Assembly (NCBI GenBank): GCA_033807775.1
Contig: CM066313.1
Coordinates: forward strand, 65,669,984 to 65,733,983
Source of the DNA: Saussurea involucrata
Taxonomy: Eukaryota; Streptophyta; Magnoliopsida; Asterales; Asteraceae
DNA length: 64,000 nt
Direction of reading: 5' to 3'
Shown here: one piece after another, positions 47,266 through 57,170 of the stretch
Layout of the letters: every line of letters begins with the position of its first letter
Numbering within the stretch: position 1 is the stretch's first letter
Program-made: the position numbers and the translations under genes
The notes under the pieces: model-generated
What the model was told of the DNA's origin: nothing
The model's database searches: none
What the model saw: only the letters and a program-made list of their open reading frames with translations

Positions 47266-47746
47266 GAAACATTGGGTCCACTTGTAAATATTTTATTTCT
47301 GTTATTTGCTGTGTTTTTATTCTTTTTGTTCTTTTTAATATTGCATGGTAGTCTGGTTTTATGTGTGTAGGCACAACTCCCAATTTTCAAAGAAAAAGTC
47401 AACAAAACGCTTCGCAGTGGGGAGGGCGCAAGTCACTGCGCTCCCCACTCTGGAATCTGACGGATGATGGGACCATTTGTGTGGCCCAATGCTGACAAGA
47501 CTTCACTTTTTCTGCCAACTACTCAACTTTTGCTGCCACATAACCCTAGTTCTCCATTTTCCAAGGAAATCATCATTGTCCTTTTTCCCTCACTCTCCTA
47601 AAAACCGACGGTTCCACCCTAAACCCTTTCTAAAATCCTAAAAACCACCATTAACTCCCCAGAAAACCACTTTTGCTTCCAAATATTCAAAAACCATCTT
47701 TTTCTTCTCCATTTCTCTCACACGAACCAGAACCAAAATCCCTCAA
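47266..47746 (+). other. E4 intergenic leader before the post-pol ORF
   Basis: A 480-bp gap between integrase and the downstream ORF. It holds the paired word cgcagtggggagg / ctccccactc (47411-47450) and a CA/CT-rich stretch up to the ATG. No TATA box is obvious. In Athila the downstream ORF is thought to use a spliced RNA; no splice site here is convincing. Confidence 0.5.
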
Positions 47747-49726
47747 ATGGCTAGAAGTAAGAGGCCGTTTTCGAACCCTCAGGCACCTAATCGAGCGGCG
47801 GTCCGCCGTCGAAACACCGAAAACACCCCACCGGAAACCGTCACCGGTGATCTTAATGAACCGCCGCCGGTCTCCGGCGAAAATCCGGTGACTTCTAGTG
47901 CACCGATGACATCTGGTGCACCAGACAAAGGTTCCTCCAAACAAGAAAGCCCGAAGGCTATTTCCTCTCCACGCGTCTCAACCACGAGTACCAGCCTTTT
48001 TGACACCGAGGCTCTGCAAGCCGAAGAGGAAGAACGGCGATTGGAGGAGGAATACATTCAACGAAAGGAAGTCATAAGAAAGAGGAAGGAGGATGCCGAG
48101 AGAAGGCGTAGAGAGGAGGAGGAAAGGGTCCGAAAAGAAGAGGAGGAAAAGAAACTAGAGGAGGCAAGGATTATGGCAGAAAAGGAGAGGATCTTCGAGG
48201 AGGAGAGGAAGAAGGCTGAAGCAGAATTGTTTGCTGAGAACGAGGAGTTGCAGAGAATAGTGGAGGAAAATTATCAGAGTCAGTATGATAGTTTTAAGTT
48301 TGATAAGGAGAAGAGTGCTGTTTCGGAAGATGTCCACAGTGGGGAGAACCCTATTCCCCAAGCCGAAAAGAAGAGGAGAATGGTTACCAGATCCAAGGTG
48401 GCCAAGACACGAAAAACACCGACAAAGAGGCCTGCTAAGCAAGCTTCACGAAAAGGTAAAAACCCTGCAACCTCTCTAAGTTCATCGTCTAAGGAAATTG
48501 ATGGTGGAGATGAGCAAATTCAAACCCAAAACCCACATCAATCCACTGTGGGCACTGAACATGCCCACAGTGGGGTGCCCAGGCAGTTCACCTCTCCGGA
48601 GGTGGCTGCCCACTTTGAGTGCATTGCGAAGCAAAAGTTGAAATTAGAGAGGGGTTTTGACCCCGATTTCGCTGAAGTTAATTCATTTGTCAAGGATAGA
48701 ATTGTGATACATGATTGGTCGATTATATCTGCTGCTAATCGACGCGCCAATGCCTCGCTAGTGCGTGAATTTTACGCCGAGGCCTCTCAAAGTAAAGACC
48801 CCTTTGTGGTAGTTCGAGGTAGGAAAGTTTGTTACAATCCAGGGGAAATTAACCGAGTGTTGGGGAGAGGAAATTCGGGTATTTGTGAGTTTGCGCAATT
48901 CTTGAAGAAGATGACTCCCGCATGTGAGGACCTCATTTTAAGAGAGATAGCAGCTGAAGGGAAACCATGGAATAAGGACGGTCAACGACGGTGCCTAAAC
49001 GCTGGTTCCCTCACTACTGAGGCTGCCGTTTGGTTCCAGTTTCTCCGTGCTTCATTATCCCCAACTTCGCACGACACCACTTTGTCGATGCATAAGTGTG
49101 CGCTGTTGTACTGCATCCTCACGGGAAAAAGGATGAACGTGGGCAATGTCATGCATGCGGCCATCGATCAAGCGCGCACCCGGAAGAAGGTAATTTTGCC
49201 CCTCCCTTGCCTTATTACTTCGTTGATGATAGACGCAAGTGTACCGTCGGCTGTGGAGGACCAGTGGTTAGATTCCACGAGTAATATCAATGTGGGAACC
49301 ATCCGAAAGATGGGACGGCACATCACCACTCCTCCACCCGAGCAGGAAGAAGATATCCCCACAGTGGGGACTGTTAACCCCACTATGTTCATAGCTGAGG
49401 AGCACGTTGCAAGAACGCCTCATACGCCGGTGCGCACTATTGATGCAGGATCTTCCAGCAATCAAATGACCGAAATCTTGGCGGCTTTACGTAAGATCAA
49501 TTACCGCTTAGACTTGATGGAAGCCGAGAAAATATACCAAGGAAGGGCCACGAATTCTTTTTGGATGTACACGCGGGAATGGGATGAGGTAATGGGGCAG
49601 TTTGTGAATGAAACCAACCCGGTGTTGGCAGCCCAACTCCCGAGCTTTCCCGAGGATAATTGCGCAACGTATGATAGTGAGGAGGATGATGCCGACAGTT
49701 CACCGAGTACCACCCCGAGCCCCTGA
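47747..49726 (+). CDS. Athila post-pol ORF (plant transposon protein domain), intact
   Basis: An uninterrupted 659-codon frame from ATG 47747 to TGA 49726, the only long intact ORF in the window. It starts with a basic, Pro-rich segment (MARSKRPFSNPQAPNRAAV). A strong charged coiled coil follows at residues about 85-165 (EEERRLEEEYIQRKEVI), then a basic nuclear-signal-like stretch near residue 205-240. Residues about 280-510 form the domain known as 'putative plant transposon protein' in Athila/Gypsy ORFs (FVVVRGRKVCYNPGEINRVL, TTLSMHKCALLYCILTGK). The tail is acidic. No signal peptide or clear membrane segment is seen, so 'envelope-like' describes its position, not its function. Confidence 0.85.
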   Translation: MARSKRPFSNPQAPNRAAVRRRNTENTPPETVTGDLNEPPPVSGENPVTSSAPMTSGAPDKGSSKQESPKAISSPRVSTTSTSLFDTEALQAEEEERRLEEEYIQRKEVIRKRKEDAERRRREEEERVRKEEEEKKLEEARIMAEKERIFEEERKKAEAELFAENEELQRIVEENYQSQYDSFKFDKEKSAVSEDVHSGENPIPQAEKKRRMVTRSKVAKTRKTPTKRPAKQASRKGKNPATSLSSSSKEIDGGDEQIQTQNPHQSTVGTEHAHSGVPRQFTSPEVAAHFECIAKQKLKLERGFDPDFAEVNSFVKDRIVIHDWSIISAANRRANASLVREFYAEASQSKDPFVVVRGRKVCYNPGEINRVLGRGNSGICEFAQFLKKMTPACEDLILREIAAEGKPWNKDGQRRCLNAGSLTTEAAVWFQFLRASLSPTSHDTTLSMHKCALLYCILTGKRMNVGNVMHAAIDQARTRKKVILPLPCLITSLMIDASVPSAVEDQWLDSTSNINVGTIRKMGRHITTPPPEQEEDIPTVGTVNPTMFIAEEHVARTPHTPVRTIDAGSSSNQMTEILAALRKINYRLDLMEAEKIYQGRATNSFWMYTREWDEVMGQFVNETNPVLAAQLPSFPEDNCATYDSEEDDADSSPSTTPSP

Positions 49727-50729
49727 ATGGTTTGTTAAAACATTGGTTTTACCAGTTTGCTCCCAAAAACAATGTAATTTTCTGTATGATGCCTATGGTT
49801 AGGCTTTTGACACATGTGCTGCTTTAAACTATCTATTAATGATTCATGAAAATCCTACCGTAGGTAGGTAATTTTGGTTACTAACTTGATTATTTGGTTA
49901 GAATGCTTGCATGATTTTTTTCTTTTTAGGGTACAACTCTCGGTTTCCGACAATTCAAGGGTCCCTTTTGTAAGTACAAATCTCAACTTCTCCCACAATG
50001 TGAAATAGGTCCTTTTTGCATCCAAACACAACCTTTTTTGGTGTTTCCCCAACACACCTCGTTGAATCCTTCCAAGTCACAGTGGGGACACTGTGCAGTT
50101 TTAAGTTTGAGGTGGGGACTTCCAGATGTGACTTCCAGTCTGTCCACAGTAAGGACACTGTGAGGTCATAAGTTTGAGGTGGGTAAAGCCTTACCCACCT
50201 CCCCAAAAAAAAGAGAAGAGAAAAATACAAAAATGCAAAAACAGAAGAAAAACGGAGTTGCACTAACAAAGTTGATGGTGTGCCTTTTCTGGACCATCAA
50301 AGTACCCACTCCCAGAAAAAGATGGTGTGCCTTTTCTGGACCATCAGAATGCCCACTCTCACAAAAATAGCCACACCCAAATAAAGCCTGAAAGTGTGCG
50401 TATAATTCCATGAAAAATCTAAACCACTCGCTTTCTCGAAGCGAGATCTTCGGTCCATGTTTGGAAATCCGTGCAAAAACCCTTGGAAAAATCTTCAAAG
50501 CTGAAAACCTTTCGAACCCAAGAAAAGCCCTATTTTTCAATTGTGAACAAGGGAAAGATGTCGTCAAATACAAAAGTGAAACTTCAATTTTGGAACCGAA
50601 AGAAGTATCTAAAGGAGGAGATCAACGTCCATTCAAAGTAAAGAGTCGGTAAGTCCCAAAAATTTCAAATGCATTATTTTGTATATATTTTATTACTTGG
50701 GGACAAGTAATGGTTTAAGTTTGAGGTTG
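49727..50729 (+). other. E4 3' untranslated region
   Basis: No gene. It holds two diverged copies of a phrase with acactgtg and aagtttgaggtggg (50080-50180). A roughly 57-bp direct repeat with gtgtgccttttctggaccat lies at 50277 and 50325. The final purine-containing stretch aagtttgaggt precedes the LTR. Confidence 0.7.
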
Positions 50730-52373
50730 TGATAACTCTATTTATAGAGTTATTATTTCTTTGAATTTCGGATTTTATTGTGTCAAATTTAGCCATTCCG
50801 CCTCTCAAAAACCCCCATTCTTAGTATAAATGTCGAAAATGAGTAAATGGAGTAACCCTTTGTGTTTAATAAATTATTTGGTGGATTTTGGGTAGTTTTC
50901 ACGTTTTATCTGCAGTGACGTGAACAGTGCTCACTCCGGTTCCCCACTGCTGCCGCTGGAAAAGACAAAAAGAAGAAATCTGAGTTAGACAGCATGGTGG
51001 GGGCAGTTAGAAGGTTCAGTAACAAGTACAAGCATGGGGATTATTTTATTCTAGGCTTGCTCCTAAAGAAGATGGCAAAGTGAATTTAATATTCATACCT
51101 AAGAGCCTAGAAGTCAACTTTTTGAAGAGTCCCATGGTTAGAAGCATCAAGCCCTTGGTTAAAGAAGAAACATGGGGCACAAATGGTCCTTGTGCTCCCA
51201 TAATTCAGCTGATGCGAAGTCAAAAGACCTCATTGGGTATTACCCAAGCTCTTTCCTTGGTGTATAAAAGGAAGGGCTTGGGTCATTAAATGGATCATCA
51301 TCAATCAATTGTCAATCTTTAATTTTAGGAAGCATCTTAGTTTGTAGACTTAAATTCTCTCAAGTTTAGAACAATTGTTAGTTTTAATTTTCTGCAGTAG
51401 TGTAACTTTAATTTCTGGTGTTTTTAAAGTTCTAGTTTAACTTTCAGTTGTAGTTCTCGAACAGTGGGCAACTTACGTTCCCCACTGTGAGCAGTAATTC
51501 AAAGTCACTTTTTCAATCATGTCTAAATCTTCATCTTGTGTTTTATTTACTTCATTTATGTTAGGCTAAACATCCTTTGGGATGTAGGCAAGAGAAGTAC
51601 CTAGATTTTAGAGAAAATGCTTGAGTAATCTTTATACTTAGAATATTTGTTGTTTTGGTTATTCATTCTCGATTATACCCCAAGGATGCGAACAAGCCGA
51701 TCACTTGTAAGGATCTAAAAGTCTAGTTCTCAACTCAGAAATGGGTAGAACGTAGTGACACGAGCTTGGATAATGCTAGGGAGTTCGAAAGAATTCTTAT
51801 GACACTTACGAGAGTGAGGTCAGCACAGTGAGCTAATCTCTCCCCACTGGAGTAGTAGACAAGCTAATTTGTGTATTTAAAACACTTAGAGTATTTGTCT
51901 CTACACATTCCATCGAGGCCCGAGAGGGTCCATTCTGAGATTACCATTGACAAAACAACAAGTACAAATAGTATGGGATTTTTACTTAACGGTGTGAGTA
52001 TTTTGTAAACGGGCTTTTCTAGCGAAAAGACCGACTTCAATTACTAGGATCACTTTTTGAGATCAAGTATTTACTATAAAATCTAGGGAAAATCTAACCT
52101 ACATTCCATATTTTAAATCTTTAGTAAAATCGTTAAAAGTAGTTATTTCACCAAACCAACTCAAGATATTATTTTCCTCTCTAATCGAAACTTGTAAAAG
52201 GAGCTCATGAGAACCGAATTGTCTTGATTGTCCAGTCCCTGTGGAAACGATTCCGGTATTTTACCGACTATTACTTGCTGTGACGATCATAGTGGACAGT
52301 GTACACTTGCGCTTCCCACTGTGGACAGTTTGCAACCCACTGCGAAATACACATATCGCTTTTATACGCAACA
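50730..52373 (+). repeat. E4 3' LTR
   Basis: A 1644-bp copy of the 5' LTR with about 15 substitutions and an 8-bp deletion near 52108. It ends TTATACGCAACA followed by the CCAGA duplication. Confidence 0.95.
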
Positions 52374-55300
52374 CCAGACTAGCAGCAACATGCTTCGACT
52401 GATTCATGGTGTTGCGTTCCACCGTCACACAGACTACGCTTGGATACTATGGCACGAGCTAGTTAAGAAAATCAAAGTGAAGGAGGCAAACAAAAAGCAG
52501 ACGTGTCTTCCGTTCCCACGCTTCCTGCAACTCATCATGAGGTATGCCCCTCCAACCGTATGTCCCGGGTACAAAATAAGTCTGAGATTGCGGGCCTTAT
52601 CCCTATGGAAATCCTTGAACGACTGCTAGCTCTCGATAATCAATCGGCACTTGATGTGGTATAATATAGGAGAGCGCACAATCTTAATGCTCTGATGGTC
52701 CAGCCAGATCCGGCAGGACCAACCCACGGAGAAAGACCCGAGCGACTTGAGGGTCCAGAGAGCAGGGTATCCCGGATAGGGTGTGATGAGAGAAAATGTT
52801 GTAAGGAACTGAAGCGGGAGGTGCCGAAAGATTATTACGCGGATCTAGCACGTCTCGCCGCCCAGCCACCCCGCCCCATATATCCACGTAAACTCACGCT
52901 GATGACCTCAACCTCCACGATGTGCAAGTCACTGACAACACACACGTGGCTGCAAAGAAGATCTGCATCGTCATCCAGCTCTGAAACCGGATCCGAATCC
53001 GGGTCTGGCTCTGGTTCAGAATTGGGATCAGAATCCGGTTCTGAGTCTGGTTCCGACTCAGGGTCCTACGGATCAGATGATGAGTCATCTGACTCAGATG
53101 ATCAAAATGACGATCAATTTCATCTCGAGCTCACACCCAACTTGGAAGCCAATCCAGGAGCGATAAAAAGAGCGGAGGGAGCTCAAGTTGAAAATGAAAA
53201 TGAAACAGAGAGAGTGAGAGAAAGGAGAAGAAATAAGAATAATGAGCGTTATCGAGCGAAGAGGCAATCTACCGAGATTGACCTCCACCAGCCAAATTCA
53301 AGCCAAGTAGCCATATCCACTACCCTGTCTCATTCGTTGGGACAGGGAATTGAAAAAGAAGTCGTGGACCTAGCGATGCAATTGCACACCCTCCCTAGCC
53401 ACTCAGGAGTCTCTCAACAGAACTCTGTTTCAATTTTGCACGGGAACGTAGAACAACTTCCACCAGTCTCTCACTTGGAGAGTTCATGTATTGAAACAAG
53501 AGGACTCCTGCCCCAGTCCTCGACTTCTTTCGATGCACCATTGAGTCTAGAGCCATTTGCTGATCTACTCTCTTCGGCTAGGACACAATCCATTACCTCG
53601 GCTACCGTCGAGATTCTCCGTGACTCGACCGGAACACCCAGAGTAACTCTACCACTTGGTGGATTACGAGGATCGGGTAGAAGTCCTGCCATGGCTAACA
53701 TCACGCCAACCGTGAGCGCATGTAGTACAGCGGTGCAATCCACCGTTGTTGCTACAGCTGGCAATCTACATGAGCCAGGTCTGAGTATCCTGGAGTTAGT
53801 CTCGAAGGAGTATCTGGATGGCGCCTTAAAGGCTGTCCAAACTGAACTTACACATCAATTGAAGGTGGAGATGGACTTTATTAAACGATCAATAAAGAGG
53901 AAAGTTGTCCTGATCGAGCCTCCATCACAAACACCTGCTCCACCTCCGCAACCTCAGCCAACCCCACAGAACATGGGCACCGATGATTTGAAAGCCGCTT
54001 TACTAGATAAGCTCATGTCTCAAGCCAACTCCAACACATCTACCGAAACTGATCTTGTTAGGCTTCTCAGATCACAAGGTCCAGCCGCATCCCCTCAAAC
54101 AGATACCTAGACCTAAATAAATGACAAACTTAACCGCCTCACATCCACCCTTGAAAATGTTCAAAGGACCCTTTCCACTCTGTCTGAGAGGGTTGCCAGC
54201 CTGGAATCCACATGTAAAGGTCAAGTATAGGGATTAAAGAGTCGACATGATGATCAGGATGATCCCGAGCAACATGATGGGAGAAGCGCCAGAGAACGAC
54301 CGAGCTGACAACCACTGAAGTAGTGACTAAAACTCAAGCATGTACAGATATTTCAATCAGAGTTCAGATTAGACTATGGTTCAAGATATGGAGTTAGCGT
54401 CGCTGGTCAGGGAATTGCAAGTCCCAGATACAAAAAACCCAACGGTTGAAAAGCCCGAGGGTGAAAAAGATGAGCTTATCATGCTGACAGTTACGGAAAG
54501 ATCAGATCTGGAGTTCATTGACGATGACTCCGAGATCAATCCTGAAATTGAACAACTATGGAACGAGAAGGCCATAGTAGCAATCAGAGCTCAGATATGC
54601 AATGGCAGTTTTCAAACGATGAAGAAGTTATGGATGACGACGACTACGACAAATTTCTTCTTCAAAGTGAACTGGTCTCTGAAACTCATCAACAGACGGA
54701 TCAAGACACCGCGAGAACTTCCTCTGAGATACCTATTCCAATCCCATAACAAGAAATGGCTCAACCTCAACCAAACCAACTGGTACGTTAGGAGAGAGTC
54801 AATATTCTGGTACCCTATCTTGAGGAATCCCAGAAGAAATTTTTGTGCACTAGATCAGACCACTGGACCCGGTTATGTGCTACGGAGTATCCAGCTTGAC
54901 CGAACCAGTTCGATCTCAGTACTTGGAAGTCATGAAACGGGGTCTGATGGTAAGTGAAGTCAAGACAAGCCACCGGATCACAGAAATTATTGACATCGTA
55001 TCAGATCAAATTTTGAAGGTTTGGTTTCCAGTCTTCATAGTGAAAAGAGATGATGGTAAAAAGTGGACCTTCTCAGAAGCATATTTTAAAAATATTAATC
55101 TGAAAGATTTCCGAGTAATTCTGCGCTAGTTGAAAACCCGAATCATCAGACCGTTACCAGTTATAAAGGCTCTGGAGACCATCAAACGCTTCATTAAGTG
55201 CACAATTACCTTATCCTATGTCAACGACTTTCAAATGGGCATTGATAGTAATCAAAAAAAGGTAAATCTGCTCAAGCCCGATCTGATGTTACCCGAACTT

Positions 55301-55717
55301 GAAGACCTGCAGGTACATTCCCTTATGTCAAAGTCGGAGATCGGTATCGTGTTCCTAAACGAAGATAATGAAAAGCGCTTCATGAGATTTAGTCAGCTGC
55401 ACAAATTCAGTGAAGGAACGTTGATGAAAGTCCGTCAAGTGCTGAAGGGGATAATGGTTGAAGAAGAGAAAGAGTCATCTGAGAATATCGTCAATCTGAG
55501 AAGGTATCTAGCTGAAGAGCTGTTGAAAGAGATTGAAGACAGGCTAAAGTACCGAAACTCCATCAGGCATTTTGAGATACTGTTTGCTATCCGAAAGAGA
55601 TACGTCCCTAACTGGCGCAAAATTGAACTTCAATTCAAAGGGGAGTTTGTTAGGTCACATTTTTTATTGAATAGAAGTTCAGGGGCTTATTATGTAAATA
55701 TCCCTTTTGGGGTATAA
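52374..55717 (+). pseudogene. E2 post-pol ORF3, main part, running into the 3' LTR
   Basis: The frame resumes at 52375 in phase with 40089 (IDQ joined to TSSNMLRLIHGV) and reads HTDYAWILWHELVKKIK and LPFPRFLQLIMRYA. It shifts near 52575 and then stays open 52680-54110. That stretch has a Ser/Glu/Gly/Asp repeat (52980-53110), a basic patch and a leucine-zipper-like run after 54118 (LNRLTSTLENVQRTLSTL). A poorly open acidic part (54376-54870) follows. A conserved-looking C-terminal block ends the ORF: KVWFPVFIVKRDDGKKW, NDFQMGIDSNQKKVNLLKP, FMRFSQLHKFSEGTLMKVR and the tail FEILFAIRKRYVPNW. The last frame crosses the polypurine tract (caaaggggag, 55637) and stops at 55717 inside the 3' LTR. With the first part the ORF spans about 3.8 kb. 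Confidence 0.7.
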
Positions 55718-55859
55718 ATAGATATGGCTTATTCTGTTTTAGGGTTAATGACATTATTAATCGCTTAATCACTTTTGTACGACTACATTGGTTACTTTCT
55801 GTTCAGTTCAATACGACAGATTAATCTTTGATTCTTTGCACTTGATATTGGGATCCACA
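55648..55859 (+). repeat. E2 3' LTR
   Basis: A 212-bp copy of the 5' LTR beginning TGTTAGGTCACAT and ending GGGATCCACA. It lacks about 18 bp near its 3' end and differs at about 14 other sites. The TATA box ggggtataaatag is kept. Confidence 0.9.
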
Positions 55860-56118
55860 TATGATCTACATATCAACAAGATACCCATCCTCTATGACTG
55901 AAAGAGTGATATTGCCATCTCTGCAAATCCAGTTCAACACTAAAAAACAAAGCATATCGATATAAGGTACCACTTTCTGAAGCATCATGTCGAAAAGGGC
56001 ACCACTGAGATGTACTTTGTGCCTAGAGAATATCAACTTGCTGACTTTTTCACTAAAGCCTTAGATGAGAATAGATTCTTATTTTTGGTTGGCAAGTTGG
56101 GTATGCTAAACATGAGTT
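55860..56118 (+). pseudogene. E1 pol, RNase H C-terminal end after the E2 insertion
   Basis: Directly after the E2 target duplication the Copia RNase H resumes: DLHINKIPILYD, ISANPVQH, KHIDIRYHFLKHHVEKG and QLADFFTKALDENRF, ending with a TGA at 56118. It continues the reading broken at 21026 (KTQPIDYG), which proves the nesting. Two or three stops or shifts are present. Confidence 0.9.
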
Positions 56119-56324
56119 GACCTACAGAGCCTCTGCACTTTGGTACATAGTCTCTCTTTTAAATATGTACCTTGACTTCATTTTCAGTATGTACAATTAT
56201 TTCCTTTTACGAGTTTCATGCATCAGAGCTTATGTGACTTTGCACAGAGCCAATGGCCTCTGTCACAGAACCTCTTTGGGTTATTTGATCTGTTTCGTGT
56301 GCACTACTTATCATTCATGACCCA

Positions 56325-56465
56325 AGCATAGATCAAGGGGGATCAGAAGTGAATCTTTACACGTTTGAGAGCCAAAGAGAATGATCATTCAAGGGGGAGC
56401 GGAAGATGCTCTTTGTTCGAGCAAATATCGAAGAAAGTGATCACTCAAGGGGAAGCAAGTCAGTT
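56325..56465 (+). repeat. E1 multiple polypurine-tract array
   Basis: Three purine-rich units, atcaagggggatcag, tcattcaagggggagcgg and tcactcaaggggaagc, spaced about 55-65 bp apart after pol. It is a shorter version of the E2 array in the same position. Confidence 0.65.
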
Positions 56466-57170
56466 TTGGTAAGTTTGATGCACAAACCCATTTTCAAAAA
56501 CACTCTTCTCGGACACAGCTTTCCAAATACGTCCAAATGTACCTATTTAAACATATCAAAACTTTGTTTGGTCAAAAACTAGAATTTTTCTTCATTAGAA
56601 ATTTTTGTTCAAAGAGCCTTTGTGCCATATAGCTTCTAAGAATACAAGTTTCTTAGAGGTAATTATCTCGACAAAATCAATTATTTTCAAACGATTTAGG
56701 TAATGAAAAGATGTAATTTTTGTTCGAGTTAAAACCGACCCCAGCTCATAGAAGCTCTCTCTTCACAGAGCTTATGTCCCTTCCCAACACTTGTGTGTTT
56801 GTGGAATTCCTTCTAGGGTGCGGGTTTCTTTTGAAAGTGATAGCAATATATCTTTAACATCTCTTACGCGCGTGGGCGGTGATGGGAGCGCACGTCCCTT
56901 CGTCCTGAACCGTCAGAACCCACGAGGCATCTTCTGATTGGTTGTGCACTGTCCGTCGGTTTTGAAACGGCTACCACTTGAGTATGGACTCCAAATTTTA
57001 TCCAAATTTACTTTTTCACCACGTCTTTATTCATTTAAAACCCCCTTTTACCCTTCTTCTTCATCTTTTAACTCTCAAGAACTCTCGAACGAACCTATAA
57101 CTTTTGCTTCCAAAACCTTCAAATCTTCATCTTTTCTTCAAGAAAACCATCAATGGATCATGCAACCTCC
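56466..57170 (+). promoter_or_regulatory. E1 post-pol leader and possible ORF3 start, cut by E5
   Basis: No long ORF. There is a GC-rich patch with gcgcgtgggcggtgatgg near 56869 and a CT-rich leader from 57010. An ATG at 57152 has only six codons (MDHATS) before E5 begins. By position it matches the second leader of E2, so an E1 ORF3 probably continues right of E5, outside the window. Confidence 0.4.

Larger units (their letters stand above)
40090..52373 (+). mobile_element. E4: Athila-type Gypsy element, inserted in E2 ORF3
   Basis: The LTRs are 40090-41740 and 50730-52373. A perfect CCAGA duplication lies at 40085-40089 and 52374-52378. The primer site ttggcgccgttgccgggga is the one used by Athila/Tat elements. 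The order is gag, protease, RT, RNase H, integrase, then a separate post-pol ORF in the envelope-like position. The LTRs differ at about 15 sites of 1645. The element carries many CCCACTGTG/CACAGTGGG words. Confidence 0.95.
21027..55859 (+). mobile_element. E2: Copia (Sirevirus-like) element with a post-pol ORF, inserted in E1
   Basis: The flanking duplication TATGG (21022-21026) and TATGA (55860-55864) sits exactly at the break in the E1 RNase H, and the LTRs (21027-21256, 55648-55859) have TG...CA borders. Removing E3 and E4 leaves about 13.8 kb: LTR, primer site, CCGG-rich leader, gag, pol, purine-tract array, a second CCGG-rich leader with a TATA box, a long ORF and the LTR. About 14 differences over about 210 aligned LTR bases make it clearly older than E3 and E4. 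Confidence 0.85.
13068..57170 (+). mobile_element. E1: Copia (Sirevirus-like) element, interrupted, 3' LTR absent
   Basis: The 5' LTR, initiator-Met primer site, gag with CCHC knuckle, protease, integrase, reverse transcriptase and RNase H appear in Copia order from 13068 to 21026. The reading resumes at 55860 after the 34.8-kb insertion of E2. A purine-tract array and a leader-like region follow, and then E5 cuts the element at 57171. The 3' LTR must lie beyond the window or be lost. Pol is full of stops and frameshifts, so the element is dead. Confidence 0.85.

Noticed and set aside
47747..49726. Envelope glycoprotein
   Set aside because: It has the right position for an Athila envelope-like gene, but no signal peptide, cleavage site or membrane segment is visible.
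52695..54110. Stand-alone host gene of 471 codons
   Set aside because: It is in frame-continuity with sequence on both sides within E2 ORF3 and begins at an internal Met.
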